Source of the DNA: Corynebacterium sp. TAE3-ERU12
GTDB lineage: Bacteria > Actinomycetota > Actinomycetes > Mycobacteriales > Mycobacteriaceae
Assembly: GCF_019209905.1 (NCBI RefSeq)
Contig: NZ_JAHUTM010000001.1
Span: 496,001-560,000, forward strand
DNA: 64,000 nucleotides
Reading direction: 5' to 3'
Shown here: positions 53,878 through 62,153 of the stretch, in pieces
How the letters are laid out: each line of letters begins with the position of its first letter
Numbering within the stretch: the first letter of the stretch is position 1
Translations under genes and position numbers: made by a program
The notes under the pieces: generated by a model
The model's database searches: none
Told to the model about the DNA's origin: nothing
Seen by the model: the letters and a program-made list of their open reading frames with translations, nothing else

Positions 53878-54492
53878 TTATGCGGGCCCGTCGAGCACAG
53901 CGATCCCGGAAAGGAAATCCGCGTAAGTCTGCGTGCTGCGCTCTAACTGGTCGGACACATCAACCAGGACAGAAGCCAAACCCAGGCCGCGCGCCACATC
54001 GAATAGCGTGTGCAACACCCGGCGAGTGTGCTGGTCACGCAGATCCGCCCGCAAAGCAGTAACCACCATCTTGTGCACCTCGCGGTTGTAATGCTCCTCA
54101 GCCGGCAGCATCACCTCACGCAGGGCAGCGTCTTGTGCCGCAGCTGACCAAATATGCACCGCTGCGTGGAATAACTGATTGGTGTACTCGCACAACACAA
54201 GACGCACAATCTCGTAGGAAGAGTTACGCCCCTGCGCACCAGGACTGATCTCATCAATAGCCTGCTTAAATAAGGCGAGGCGCTCCCGCGAAATTTTCTC
54301 TACCGCATCCCGGATAAGAGCCTCTCGCGAGGGGTAATGGTGCTGCGCCGCGCCCCGTGACACCCCAGCGGCCTCCGCCACTTGACTGACCGTGGTGGCT
54401 TGCACACCGCGCGTCGACAGCATCTCGACGGTGCACTCCAATAATTTGCGGCGCGTCTCACGGCTGCGGTCCTGCTGCGGAGCCTGAGTCAT
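53878..54492 (-). CDS. TetR-family regulator of the acyl-CoA cluster
   Basis: 204-aa repressor with an N-terminal helix-turn-helix (RRKLLECTVEMLSTRGVQATTVSQVAEAAGVSRGAAQHHYPSREALIRDAVEKI) and a helical ligand-binding part. It is embedded in the acyl-CoA catabolic cluster, like AtuR in the Pseudomonas acyclic-terpene operon, and so probably senses an acyl-CoA of that pathway. A near-palindrome AGGTGAGCTTACCT lies 32 bp upstream and might be its own operator. Confidence 0.87.
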   Translation of the reverse strand: MTQAPQQDRSRETRRKLLECTVEMLSTRGVQATTVSQVAEAAGVSRGAAQHHYPSREALIRDAVEKISRERLALFKQAIDEISPGAQGRNSSYEIVRLVLCEYTNQLFHAAVHIWSAAAQDAALREVMLPAEEHYNREVHKMVVTALRADLRDQHTRRVLHTLFDVARGLGLASVLVDVSDQLERSTQTYADFLSGIAVLDGPA

Positions 54493-54523
54493 AATGCATT
54501 CCTTCTTCAGTATCTCCCCGTTG

Positions 54524-54537
54524 AGGTGAGCTTACCT
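54524..54537. promoter_or_regulatory. Near-palindrome upstream of tetR
   Basis: AGGTGAGCTTACCT pairs at 6 of 7 positions around its centre. It lies between echA and tetR and is a candidate operator; this is weak evidence on its own. Confidence 0.35.
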
Positions 54538-54614
54538 GGACAAAGCCCGTCGCCACCACGGCTGCCGCAGCACCGAATGAGCCACGGCTCTGGTTCCTCG
54601 GTGTTGCCGTCTAG

Positions 54615-55373
54615 CTAGTCGGCACCGGGAACCCACGGGGCTGGTTTCCCGGCCATGAAGGCCTGAATTCCCGCCGTGGCTTCCGCACTGCCAAAAAGGC
54701 GTGCCGACGTTGCCGCCATTTCCTTGCCGCGTTGCTCCAACGCTGTCGTCATGGAGTAATTCACCAGCGCCTTGGTCTCGCGCAGACCCTGAGGGGAGCA
54801 CTTGAGCAGCTTGGTCGCATAGGCCTTCGCCTCCTCCGCAGGGTCGGCAACAGCCCGGGTGATGAGGCCAGTGGCCTCCGCTTCGGCGGCGCCGAAAACA
54901 TCACCGGCCAGTAGGTGCATGCTGGCTGGGCGTGACGGCATGCGTTCCAACACAGTCAGCGCAATAAGTGCGGGGGCGACACCAATACGCGGTTCTGGTG
55001 CACCAAAGCTGGAATCTTCGGCAGCGAATGCGACATCGCATGCGGCAAGAAGCCCCAGTCCGCCGGCGCGAACATGCCCGTTGACCACGGCGATAATCGG
55101 TTTGGGCCCAGCAGCTATCGCATGAAGCAAGCCCAAGAAGATTGCTGTTGCTTCTTCCATGCCAACCGAGGCGGCGCCAGTGAGGTCCGCACCGGCACAA
55201 AACGTGTTTCCCTCGTGGGTGAGGATGATGCTTCGCACATCGTCATCACCGAATGCGGTGTCGAACGTGTTGCGCAGGTCGTTGATGAGCTCCGGGCTTA
55301 GCGAATTGCGCCTCTGGGGCGCAGCAAGCGTGATCGTTGCGGTGCCTGCAGCGGATTCGTAATGAATAGACAT
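54615..55373 (-). CDS. Enoyl-CoA hydratase/isomerase (EchA7-like)
   Basis: 252-aa crotonase-fold enzyme. It has the oxyanion loop NTFCAGADLTG and NGHVRAGGLGLLAACDVAFAAEDSSFGAPEPRIGVAPALI. The second conserved Glu region (APEPRIGV) is present, while the position of the first catalytic Glu (GGCEL in classical hydratases) is GGLGL. The single-Glu pattern occurs in methylglutaconyl-CoA/AtuE-type hydratases. By order it corresponds to echA7 of mycobacteria. It likely hydrates the product of the carboxylase encoded upstream. Confidence 0.88.
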   Translation of the reverse strand: MSIHYESAAGTATITLAAPQRRNSLSPELINDLRNTFDTAFGDDDVRSIILTHEGNTFCAGADLTGAASVGMEEATAIFLGLLHAIAAGPKPIIAVVNGHVRAGGLGLLAACDVAFAAEDSSFGAPEPRIGVAPALIALTVLERMPSRPASMHLLAGDVFGAAEAEATGLITRAVADPAEEAKAYATKLLKCSPQGLRETKALVNYSMTTALEQRGKEMAATSARLFGSAEATAGIQAFMAGKPAPWVPGAD

Positions 55374-55385
55374 TGTCTGGAGCTC

Positions 55386-56561
55386 CTAGTAGCTCTTGGG
55401 CAGGCCCATGATGTTGGTGCCGACGTAATTCAGCAACATTTCGCGGCTGACCGGGGCGATACGAAGCAGCCGGGATGCGGCGTACATACGGGCCAGGCCG
55501 TATTCGGTCGACAAGCCATTACCGCCTAAGGTCTGAACAGCCTGGTCCAAGGTTTTCGCGCACGCCTCACCGGCGGCGTACTTCGCCATATTGGCGGCGT
55601 CGGCCGCCTCCTTGGAGTGACCCTGGTCAAACAGTGCTGCAGCTTTCTGGTTCATCACCCGCGCCATCTCAAGCTCGATGTAGCACTGCGCTAATGGGTG
55701 CGCCAGGCCCTGGTGGGCACCAATCGGTACGCCCCACACATTGCGTTCGTTGGCGTAGTCAACGGCGCGCTGCAGGCTGAACCGTCCCTGCCCGGTGGCG
55801 GTGGCAGCAGCCATGATGCGCTCCGGGTTCAGGCCGGTGAACAGGCCCCAGATACCGGTCTCCACAGACCCGATGAGGTGATCGGCGGGGATTTCGACAT
55901 CGTCGAGGAACAACTGGAATTGCCACTCGGCCATCCGAACTTCCATCGGGATCTTCTTAGCGGTAAAGCCCTCACTGTCGGTCGGCACCATAAACATGCC
56001 CGGAAGGCCGCGGTTGCCATCGTCGTCGACGATGCTTGCGATATAGAGGACATAGTCGGCCTGGTCGACACCAGAGATATAGGTCTTGGTGCCATTGATG
56101 ACCCAGCTATCGCCAACCTTCTTCGCCGTGGAGGCAATATTGTGGCTGTTCGTGCCGGCGTCAGCCTCGGTAATACCGAAGGCGGAAATGAGCGTGCCGG
56201 AGGCGATGCCCGGCAGGAACTTCTGCTTCTGCTCAGGGGTGCCGAAGGACGAAATGATCGTGCCGACAATTGCCGGAGAGACCACCAGCATAAGCAGCGG
56301 AGAACCCGCAGCAGCCAGCTCCTCCTGCACGATGATGAGTTCGGACAGGCCAGCACCGCCGCCGCCGTACTCTTCGGGCAGGTTCACGCCGATGAAACCC
56401 AGTTCGCCGGCTTCCTGCCACAGTTCAGTGGGGTAGGTGTGTGAATCGGCCTTCTCAATCATGTACTCGAGGCCGTACTTTTCGCCGAGCTTCTGCACCG
56501 AAGCACGCAGTTGGGCCTGTTCTTCAGTGTCAGTCAAGTGGAGGATGGGGATGTTCGACAT
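55386..56561 (-). CDS. Acyl-CoA dehydrogenase (FadE12-like)
   Basis: 391-aa flavoenzyme with LISAFGITEADAGTNSHNIASTAKKVGDSWVINGTKTYISGVDQADYVLYIA, the substrate/FAD segment RFSLQRAVDYANERNVWGVPIGAHQGLAHPLAQCYIELEMARVM and the C-terminal LGGNGLSTEYGLARMYAASRLLRIAPVSREMLLNYVGTNIMGLP. The ending differs from straight-chain enzymes and fits branched-chain members. It lies between accA and echA in the operon. Confidence 0.9.
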   Translation of the reverse strand: MSNIPILHLTDTEEQAQLRASVQKLGEKYGLEYMIEKADSHTYPTELWQEAGELGFIGVNLPEEYGGGGAGLSELIIVQEELAAAGSPLLMLVVSPAIVGTIISSFGTPEQKQKFLPGIASGTLISAFGITEADAGTNSHNIASTAKKVGDSWVINGTKTYISGVDQADYVLYIASIVDDDGNRGLPGMFMVPTDSEGFTAKKIPMEVRMAEWQFQLFLDDVEIPADHLIGSVETGIWGLFTGLNPERIMAAATATGQGRFSLQRAVDYANERNVWGVPIGAHQGLAHPLAQCYIELEMARVMNQKAAALFDQGHSKEAADAANMAKYAAGEACAKTLDQAVQTLGGNGLSTEYGLARMYAASRLLRIAPVSREMLLNYVGTNIMGLPKSY

Positions 56562-56619
56562 GGCATTTCCTTAAAAAGTGTGGGTGAACAGCAGAGATTT
56601 CAAGCATGGGAGGAAACGG

Positions 56620-58662
56620 TCATTCCTCCGGATCGGACACAATCGCCAAAACCTTGCCCGCATCGACCTGGTCACCGACCTTGACCGGCAGTTCGGTGAC
56701 AACACCGTCGGTATCTGCGCGGATACCGTGCTCCATCTTCATGGCCTCCATAGACAGCAACAGCTGACCAGCCTCGACGGTGGCGCCGACTTCCGCGTGG
56801 ATAGCGATAATCGAACCGGGCATCGGGGACATCAGTGAGCCCTCGGCGGCCGCCAGGGAAGGGTCGTCGTAGCGAGGCATGGTCTCGAGGTTGATCGAGC
56901 CCAGTGGACTATCCACAGTGACCGAACCATTCGGGTAGGCATAGACCACAAAAGGCCGAGTCACGGAGTTGGCCGAGATCCGCACCGTGGTGGCGTGGGC
57001 GCAGGTGCGGGACCGCGTTACCGCTTCGACAATGGCGCCGTCATTGGCTCCGGTGCCACGGGCAACACCCAGGCGAGACCGGTTGATATCAGTGGTGACT
57101 TCCTCACCAGCAAGGGTGAAGCGATGAGTGGTGGTCGCTGTGCCCACATTGCGGTAACCAGCAGGAACCGGGGGAGTGGGCAGTGTCTCGGAGGTCTTAT
57201 CCTCCAGCGCTACCGCAGCTGCGAACAGACACAGGTTGACCGTGGTGGCGTCCGCAAGTGGAACAGAAAGCTCTTCGAGTCGCGCACCCGACAAAAACGA
57301 CGTATCGAAGTCGCCATCGCGGAAATCGGGATCGTCGAGAATTCGCACCAGCAGGTCCCGGTTGGTGCCGAGGCCGTGGATACGCCCCCGCCGCAGTGTC
57401 GCGGCCAGGCGGCCAACAGCATCGCGGCGAGTCGGCGCCCACGAAATAACCTTCGCCAACATCGCGTCGTAGTTCGTACCGACGACAGTCGGCGTATGCG
57501 GCTCGGGGGTGAAACCGGAATCGATGCGAATACCGGTGCTCGCCGGCCCGGTGAACTGCGAGACGACCTGGTCGAATTCCATTGCGGTGAGTTCACCGGA
57601 CATCGGCTGCCAGTCATTGCCGGGGTCCTCAGCGTAGAGGCGGGCCTCGAGGGACCAACCGACAATCGCCGGCGGTTTATCGGCCGGCAGCGGCAGACCA
57701 GCAGCAATATCGAATTGCAGCGCTACCAGGTCAAGACCAGTGGTGGCCTCGGTGACCGGATGCTCCACCTGCAGGCGCGTATTCATCTCCAGGAAGAAGA
57801 ACTCGCCGTCATTATTGGCGAGGAATTCGACAGTGCCTGCACCGGTATAACCAACAGCTTGAGCTGCATTTTCGGCGGCCTCAAACAGTCGCGTGCGCAT
57901 ACCGTCGATACGTTCCACCAAGGGGCTCGGCGCCTCCTCGATCACCTTCTGGTGGCGCCGCTGAATAGAACACTCACGTTCGCCAACCGCCCAGACAGTG
58001 CCCTGGGTATCAGCCATGAGCTGAACCTCAATATGGCGACCGGAGGCGATATAGCGCTCGCAGAACACAGTGCCATCACCGAAAGCGCTCTGCGCCTCCG
58101 CTGCGGCGCGATCCCATTCAGAATCGATAGCGTCGAGGTCATCCACCACGCGCATACCGCGGCCACCACCACCGGCAGAGGCCTTAATCAGGACCGGCAG
58201 CATGTCCTCGGTGATCTCGTCCCGGGCAAGATTCGTCAGCACCGGAACGTCGGCATTAGCCATCATTTCCTTAGCCCTGGTCTTCGAGCCCATCGCCACG
58301 ATCGCCTCCGGTGGCGGACCAATCCAGGTCAGCCCAGCGTCGATCACAGCCGTGGCGAACTCGGCATTCTCCGACAGGAAGCCATAGCCAGGGTGGATAG
58401 ACCGGGCGCCGGACCGCTGCGCAGCGTCCATAATCTTCTCGACATCGAGATAAGTCTCCGCCGGAGTCACCCCAGGCAGCCGCACGGCGGCGTCTGCTTC
58501 AGTGACAAACGGTGCCTCGGCATCAGCGTCGGAATGCACTGCGACAGTAGCTAGGCCGCGAGACTTTGCCGAGTGGATGATCCGGCGCGCAATCTCGCCG
58601 CGGTTGGCAACCAGGATGGGCCCAATATCGGTGCTAGCGGTAGATAAGGTGGAATATGTCAT
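56620..58662 (-). CDS. Acyl-CoA carboxylase alpha subunit (biotin carboxylase + BCCP), AccA2-like
   Basis: 680-aa subunit. The biotin carboxylase part (about 10-460) has PILVANRGEIARRIIHSA, HPGYGFLSENAEFA, the ATP loop KASAGGGGRGMRVV and EMNTRLQVEHPVTE. A linker domain leads to the biotinyl domain with the biotin-accepting Lys in MEAMKMEHG near residue 650. It carboxylates biotin for the beta subunit encoded immediately upstream. The cluster context (AtuA homologue, hydratase, dehydrogenases) suggests a 3-methylcrotonyl- or geranyl-CoA-like substrate rather than acetyl- or propionyl-CoA; this is inference. Confidence 0.92.
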   Translation of the reverse strand: MTYSTLSTASTDIGPILVANRGEIARRIIHSAKSRGLATVAVHSDADAEAPFVTEADAAVRLPGVTPAETYLDVEKIMDAAQRSGARSIHPGYGFLSENAEFATAVIDAGLTWIGPPPEAIVAMGSKTRAKEMMANADVPVLTNLARDEITEDMLPVLIKASAGGGGRGMRVVDDLDAIDSEWDRAAAEAQSAFGDGTVFCERYIASGRHIEVQLMADTQGTVWAVGERECSIQRRHQKVIEEAPSPLVERIDGMRTRLFEAAENAAQAVGYTGAGTVEFLANNDGEFFFLEMNTRLQVEHPVTEATTGLDLVALQFDIAAGLPLPADKPPAIVGWSLEARLYAEDPGNDWQPMSGELTAMEFDQVVSQFTGPASTGIRIDSGFTPEPHTPTVVGTNYDAMLAKVISWAPTRRDAVGRLAATLRRGRIHGLGTNRDLLVRILDDPDFRDGDFDTSFLSGARLEELSVPLADATTVNLCLFAAAVALEDKTSETLPTPPVPAGYRNVGTATTTHRFTLAGEEVTTDINRSRLGVARGTGANDGAIVEAVTRSRTCAHATTVRISANSVTRPFVVYAYPNGSVTVDSPLGSINLETMPRYDDPSLAAAEGSLMSPMPGSIIAIHAEVGATVEAGQLLLSMEAMKMEHGIRADTDGVVTELPVKVGDQVDAGKVLAIVSDPEE

Positions 58663-58677
58663 TGGAAAATCCCCTGG

Positions 58678-60273
58678 TTACATGCGGAAAACGCCGAATT
58701 TGTCAGCGCCTTCGATTGGGCCGGAATGGATAGCTGAGAGCGCGAGCCCCAGCACAGAGCGGGTATCGCGGGGGTCGATGATGCCGTCGTCGTAAAGCAT
58801 TCCGGAGAGGAACTCGGGCAGAGATTCCTTCTCGATCTGCTGCTTAATCGCCTCAAACATCATCTTTTCGGCGACCTCACCCATGTCCTGATCCCGGGCC
58901 TTACTGGCCGCGCGGGCGACAGAAGACACCACGCTGGCAAGCTGTTCGGCGCCCATGACCGCAGAGCGGGCAGAAGGCCACGAGAATAGGAAGCGGGGGT
59001 TGTAGGCGCGGCCGCACATGCCGTAGTGACCAGCGCCGTAGCTGGCAGCAGTGATGAGCGAGATATGCGGGACCTTCGAATTTGAGACCGCGTTGATCAT
59101 CATCGAGCCGTGCTTAATGATGCCGTTTTGCTCATACTCCTTACCGACCATGTAGCCGGTGGTGTTGTGCATGAAGATCAGCGGTGTTTCCGAGGAATTG
59201 GCCAGTTGGATGAACTGGGTGGCCTTCTGGGATTCCTCGCTGAACAGCACGCCTCGGGCATTGGCGAGAATGCCGACGGGGTAGCCGAAGATCTCCGCCC
59301 AACCGGTGACCAAGCTCGAGCCGTATAGCGGCTTGAACTCGTCGAACTCGGAGTCATCGACCACGCGGTTGATGATTTCGCGGGGGTCGAACGGGCTCTT
59401 CATGTCCTCAGGGACAACGCCGATGAGTTCATCCGGGTCGAGCCGCGGCGGGTTTCCAGCCCCGCGTGCTGCCGGGCCCTTCTTCTTCCAGTTCAGGCGA
59501 CGCACCACCGACCGAGTCAGGCGTGCGGCATCATGCTCATCGGTGGCTAGGTGATCGGCGAGACCAGAGGTGCGGGCGTGCATATCCGCACCGCCGAGGG
59601 ACTCATCATCAGTAATTTCCCCCGTTGCGGCCTTCACCAGTGGCGGTCCAGCGAGGAAGACCTTTGAGCGTTCCTCGATCATGATGACGTGATCGGCCAT
59701 ACCAGGGATGTAGGCGCCACCAGCTGTGGAGTTGCCGTAGACCACCGCGATAGTAGGAATGCCCAATGCCGACAGCTGCGTAATATTGCGGAACATCGCG
59801 CCACCAGGGACAAATACTTCCTTCTGGGTGGGCAGATCCGCGCCGCCGGACTCAACCAGATTAATCATGGGCAGCCGATTTTCCCGCGCAATGTCCTGGA
59901 AGCGAAGAGTCTTACGCAGTGTCCAGGGATTCGAGGTTCCCCCCTTGACCGTGGAGTCATTAGCGATGAGGAGACACTCCACCCCCTCCACCACACCAAT
60001 GCCGCCGACGATGGAAGCACCGACGTGGAAATCAGAGCCCCAGGCCGCCAGGGGGCAGAGCTCAAGGAAGGGCGACCCACGGTCGAGGATCGTTTCGATA
60101 CGTTCGCGCGGGGTCATCTTGCCGCGTTTGCGCAGTCGGGCGATGCTGCGCTCGCCGCCACCGGCGACGGCCTCGTCGATATAGCCGTTAATGCGGTCAA
60201 GCTTTTCAAGCATCGCCTTTTCGGCGGCCGCGTATTCGCTTGTCGTCGGATCGACTGTGGTGGGAGCGGTCAT
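58678..60273 (-). CDS. Acyl-CoA carboxylase beta subunit (carboxyltransferase), AccD2-like
   Basis: 531-aa carboxyltransferase. The N-terminal half has MTPRERIETILDRGSPFLELCPLAAWG, LINLVESGGADLPTQKEVFVPGGAMFRNITQLSA and YGNSTAGGAYIPGM. The C-terminal half has FMHNTTGYMVGKEYEQNGIIKHGSMMINAVSNSKVPHISLITAASYGAGHYGMCGRAYNPRFLFSWPSARSAVMG, the pattern of methylcrotonyl/geranyl-CoA carboxylases. ATG 60273 overlaps the AtuA-like stop as ATGA, so it is coupled. It forms a holoenzyme with the next gene product. Confidence 0.92.
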   Translation of the reverse strand: MTAPTTVDPTTSEYAAAEKAMLEKLDRINGYIDEAVAGGGERSIARLRKRGKMTPRERIETILDRGSPFLELCPLAAWGSDFHVGASIVGGIGVVEGVECLLIANDSTVKGGTSNPWTLRKTLRFQDIARENRLPMINLVESGGADLPTQKEVFVPGGAMFRNITQLSALGIPTIAVVYGNSTAGGAYIPGMADHVIMIEERSKVFLAGPPLVKAATGEITDDESLGGADMHARTSGLADHLATDEHDAARLTRSVVRRLNWKKKGPAARGAGNPPRLDPDELIGVVPEDMKSPFDPREIINRVVDDSEFDEFKPLYGSSLVTGWAEIFGYPVGILANARGVLFSEESQKATQFIQLANSSETPLIFMHNTTGYMVGKEYEQNGIIKHGSMMINAVSNSKVPHISLITAASYGAGHYGMCGRAYNPRFLFSWPSARSAVMGAEQLASVVSSVARAASKARDQDMGEVAEKMMFEAIKQQIEKESLPEFLSGMLYDDGIIDPRDTRSVLGLALSAIHSGPIEGADKFGVFRM

Positions 60274-62009
60274 GCGTGGACCTCGCTTTCGGGGGTGAGG
60301 GTCGTGGGGATGTCGACGTAGCGGCTGCGCAGCCACTCGCCGACGCCCTTGGCTTGCGGATCGAACCGAGCGCCGTGCGCAACGCCATGACCGAGCAGGC
60401 CGTGGACAACAAAATTCATGGCCCGAATCTTTGGGAGTACGAAACGCTCGATTGTGAGGTCCTTGGTCTCGGGCAACAGGCGCTTGAATTCGTCGATGTC
60501 GAGAGTTGCGACCAACCAGGCGTAGGCCTCATCGGAATAGGTCCACACGCCGACGTTGGCGTCCGGGCCCTTATCGCCAGAGCGAGCCCCCATAATCCGG
60601 CCCAGTGGGGCACGAACCGTCTCACCACCGTTGTTCTTTGGCGGATTCGGCAAAGGCAGGTCGCTGACGCTGCTACCGATCGGGACTGTGTGAGTCGGGG
60701 CGCTGATAGCTACAGTGCTGCCGTCGGGAAGCGCTGCCTGGTGTTCGACCTGGTCTTGGCCGATATAGTGCGGGATGAACACAGCCCACGGTCGGGCCGG
60801 GGCAGGCGGGGCATCGAAGAAAGTACCTGGCGAGGTGCCGAGAGCGAACTCGACGGCGGTACGAGAGAACTGATCCGCAATCCTTTTATCGCTATCCCAG
60901 ACCACTGCGGTAATGCGTGCCGAGGCGGCAGCCTGGGTATCGGCGTCGGGGTGCTCTGTGCGCTCGACGCGGAGATCGACTTCGGCGGGCTGTGGGGTGA
61001 TAGTGCGCAGCTGGCGGCAGAGCAGCTCGGCTTTATCGTCGATATCTAAGCCGGTTAGGTGCAGTGTTAGCTCATTGCGGAAGCCGCCCAGCTTATTCAC
61101 CGAGACCTTGAGCTCCGGTGGGGGAGCCTCCCCGCGCACGCCGGTGATGGCAACCCGGTCGGCGCCATCGTCGGAAAGCTCGATTGAATCCAGCAACATG
61201 GTGGCATCCGGGCCGGGGTAGCGGGCGCCGGTGACCTCGTACATGAGCTGCGCGGTGACAGTGCCGCGGGTGACGGCGCCGCCGGTGCCGGGGTGCTTAG
61301 TGATCACGCTGTCGCCACTGGCGGAAATCTCGGCAATCGGGAAGCCCGGGCGCATCAGGTCGACCGAATCGCCGAGCTTATTGAACAACGGGTAGTTACC
61401 GCCGGTGGCTTGGGTGCCGCACTCAATGACGTGGCCAGCTGCCATAGCGCCGGCGATGGCATCGACATCATCCCGAGACCAACCGAAGTGATGTGCCGCC
61501 GGGCCGACGATGACAGAAGCATCAGTGACACGGCCGGTGACGACGATATCTGCGCCGGCGTCGAGGCATTCTTTGATGCCCCAGGCACCGAGGTAGGCAT
61601 TCGCCGCCAGCGCGTCGGTGATGCCGAGTTCTTCGGCACGGCCGGCCACATTATCGCCAGTGACGTAGGCGACCTTGAGGTCCACGCCCTGTTGTGTGAT
61701 GTGTGTGCGGAGTTCCTCGGCCAGGCCTTTCGGGTTGAGCCCGCCAGCGTTGGCGACAATCTTGACCTTCTTGTTGGCGATGAGTTCTAGGTTCTCGCTG
61801 ACCTGTGTGAGGAAGCTTGTCGCGTAGCCCTTATCGGGGTCTTTCATCATCGAGCGGGCGAGGATCAGCATCGTCAGTTCGGCAAGGTAATCGCCGGTGA
61901 GGTAGTCGAGTTCTCCGTCTTCGAGCATCTCGCGCATGGCGCTTGCTCGGTCGCCGTAGAAACCGGACATATTGCCGATCCGCGCTGTATCGGTTGTGGG
62001 GTCCGTCAT
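60270..62009 (-). CDS. Acyclic terpene utilisation AtuA-family protein (DUF1446)
   Basis: 579-aa cytoplasmic protein of the AtuA/DUF1446 family. The N-terminal ~450 residues carry the family core (IGNMSGFYGDRASAMREMLEDGELDYLTGDYLAELTMLILAR, IVANAGGLNPKGLAEEL, DIVVTGRVTDASVIVGPAAHHFGW). The C-terminal ~100 residues match the associated domain (PLGRIMGARSGDKGPDANVGVW). AtuA is essential for citronellol use in Pseudomonas, but its reaction is unknown. ATG 62009 follows GGAGG; longer frames upstream are not needed. It is the first gene of the carboxylase operon and matches Rv0976c by position. Confidence 0.9.
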   Translation of the reverse strand: MTDPTTDTARIGNMSGFYGDRASAMREMLEDGELDYLTGDYLAELTMLILARSMMKDPDKGYATSFLTQVSENLELIANKKVKIVANAGGLNPKGLAEELRTHITQQGVDLKVAYVTGDNVAGRAEELGITDALAANAYLGAWGIKECLDAGADIVVTGRVTDASVIVGPAAHHFGWSRDDVDAIAGAMAAGHVIECGTQATGGNYPLFNKLGDSVDLMRPGFPIAEISASGDSVITKHPGTGGAVTRGTVTAQLMYEVTGARYPGPDATMLLDSIELSDDGADRVAITGVRGEAPPPELKVSVNKLGGFRNELTLHLTGLDIDDKAELLCRQLRTITPQPAEVDLRVERTEHPDADTQAAASARITAVVWDSDKRIADQFSRTAVEFALGTSPGTFFDAPPAPARPWAVFIPHYIGQDQVEHQAALPDGSTVAISAPTHTVPIGSSVSDLPLPNPPKNNGGETVRAPLGRIMGARSGDKGPDANVGVWTYSDEAYAWLVATLDIDEFKRLLPETKDLTIERFVLPKIRAMNFVVHGLLGHGVAHGARFDPQAKGVGEWLRSRYVDIPTTLTPESEVHA

Positions 62010-62044
62010 GCGAGAACCTCCGTTCATAGCGGCGTGCGCCAGTA

Positions 62045-62086
62045 GATTGCTTTGATTAACGAGATAGTTTAAATCAAAAAGCAATC
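62045..62086 (-). promoter_or_regulatory. Large inverted repeat in the atuA-like promoter
   Basis: GATTGCTTTGATT (62045-62057) faces AATCAAAAAGCAATC (62072-62086), identical to its complement except for two extra A. An inner GATTAAC/GTTTAAATC pairing continues inwards. The region is AT-rich and 36-77 bp before ATG 62009. It is a candidate operator for the cluster's TetR regulator. Confidence 0.55.
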
Positions 62087-62153
62087 AATGCTGCTTGTTT
62101 TGCGAAAAAGTTTCTCCCTGACCCTTTTGCAGGCACCTACATTCGGGGAGTAG

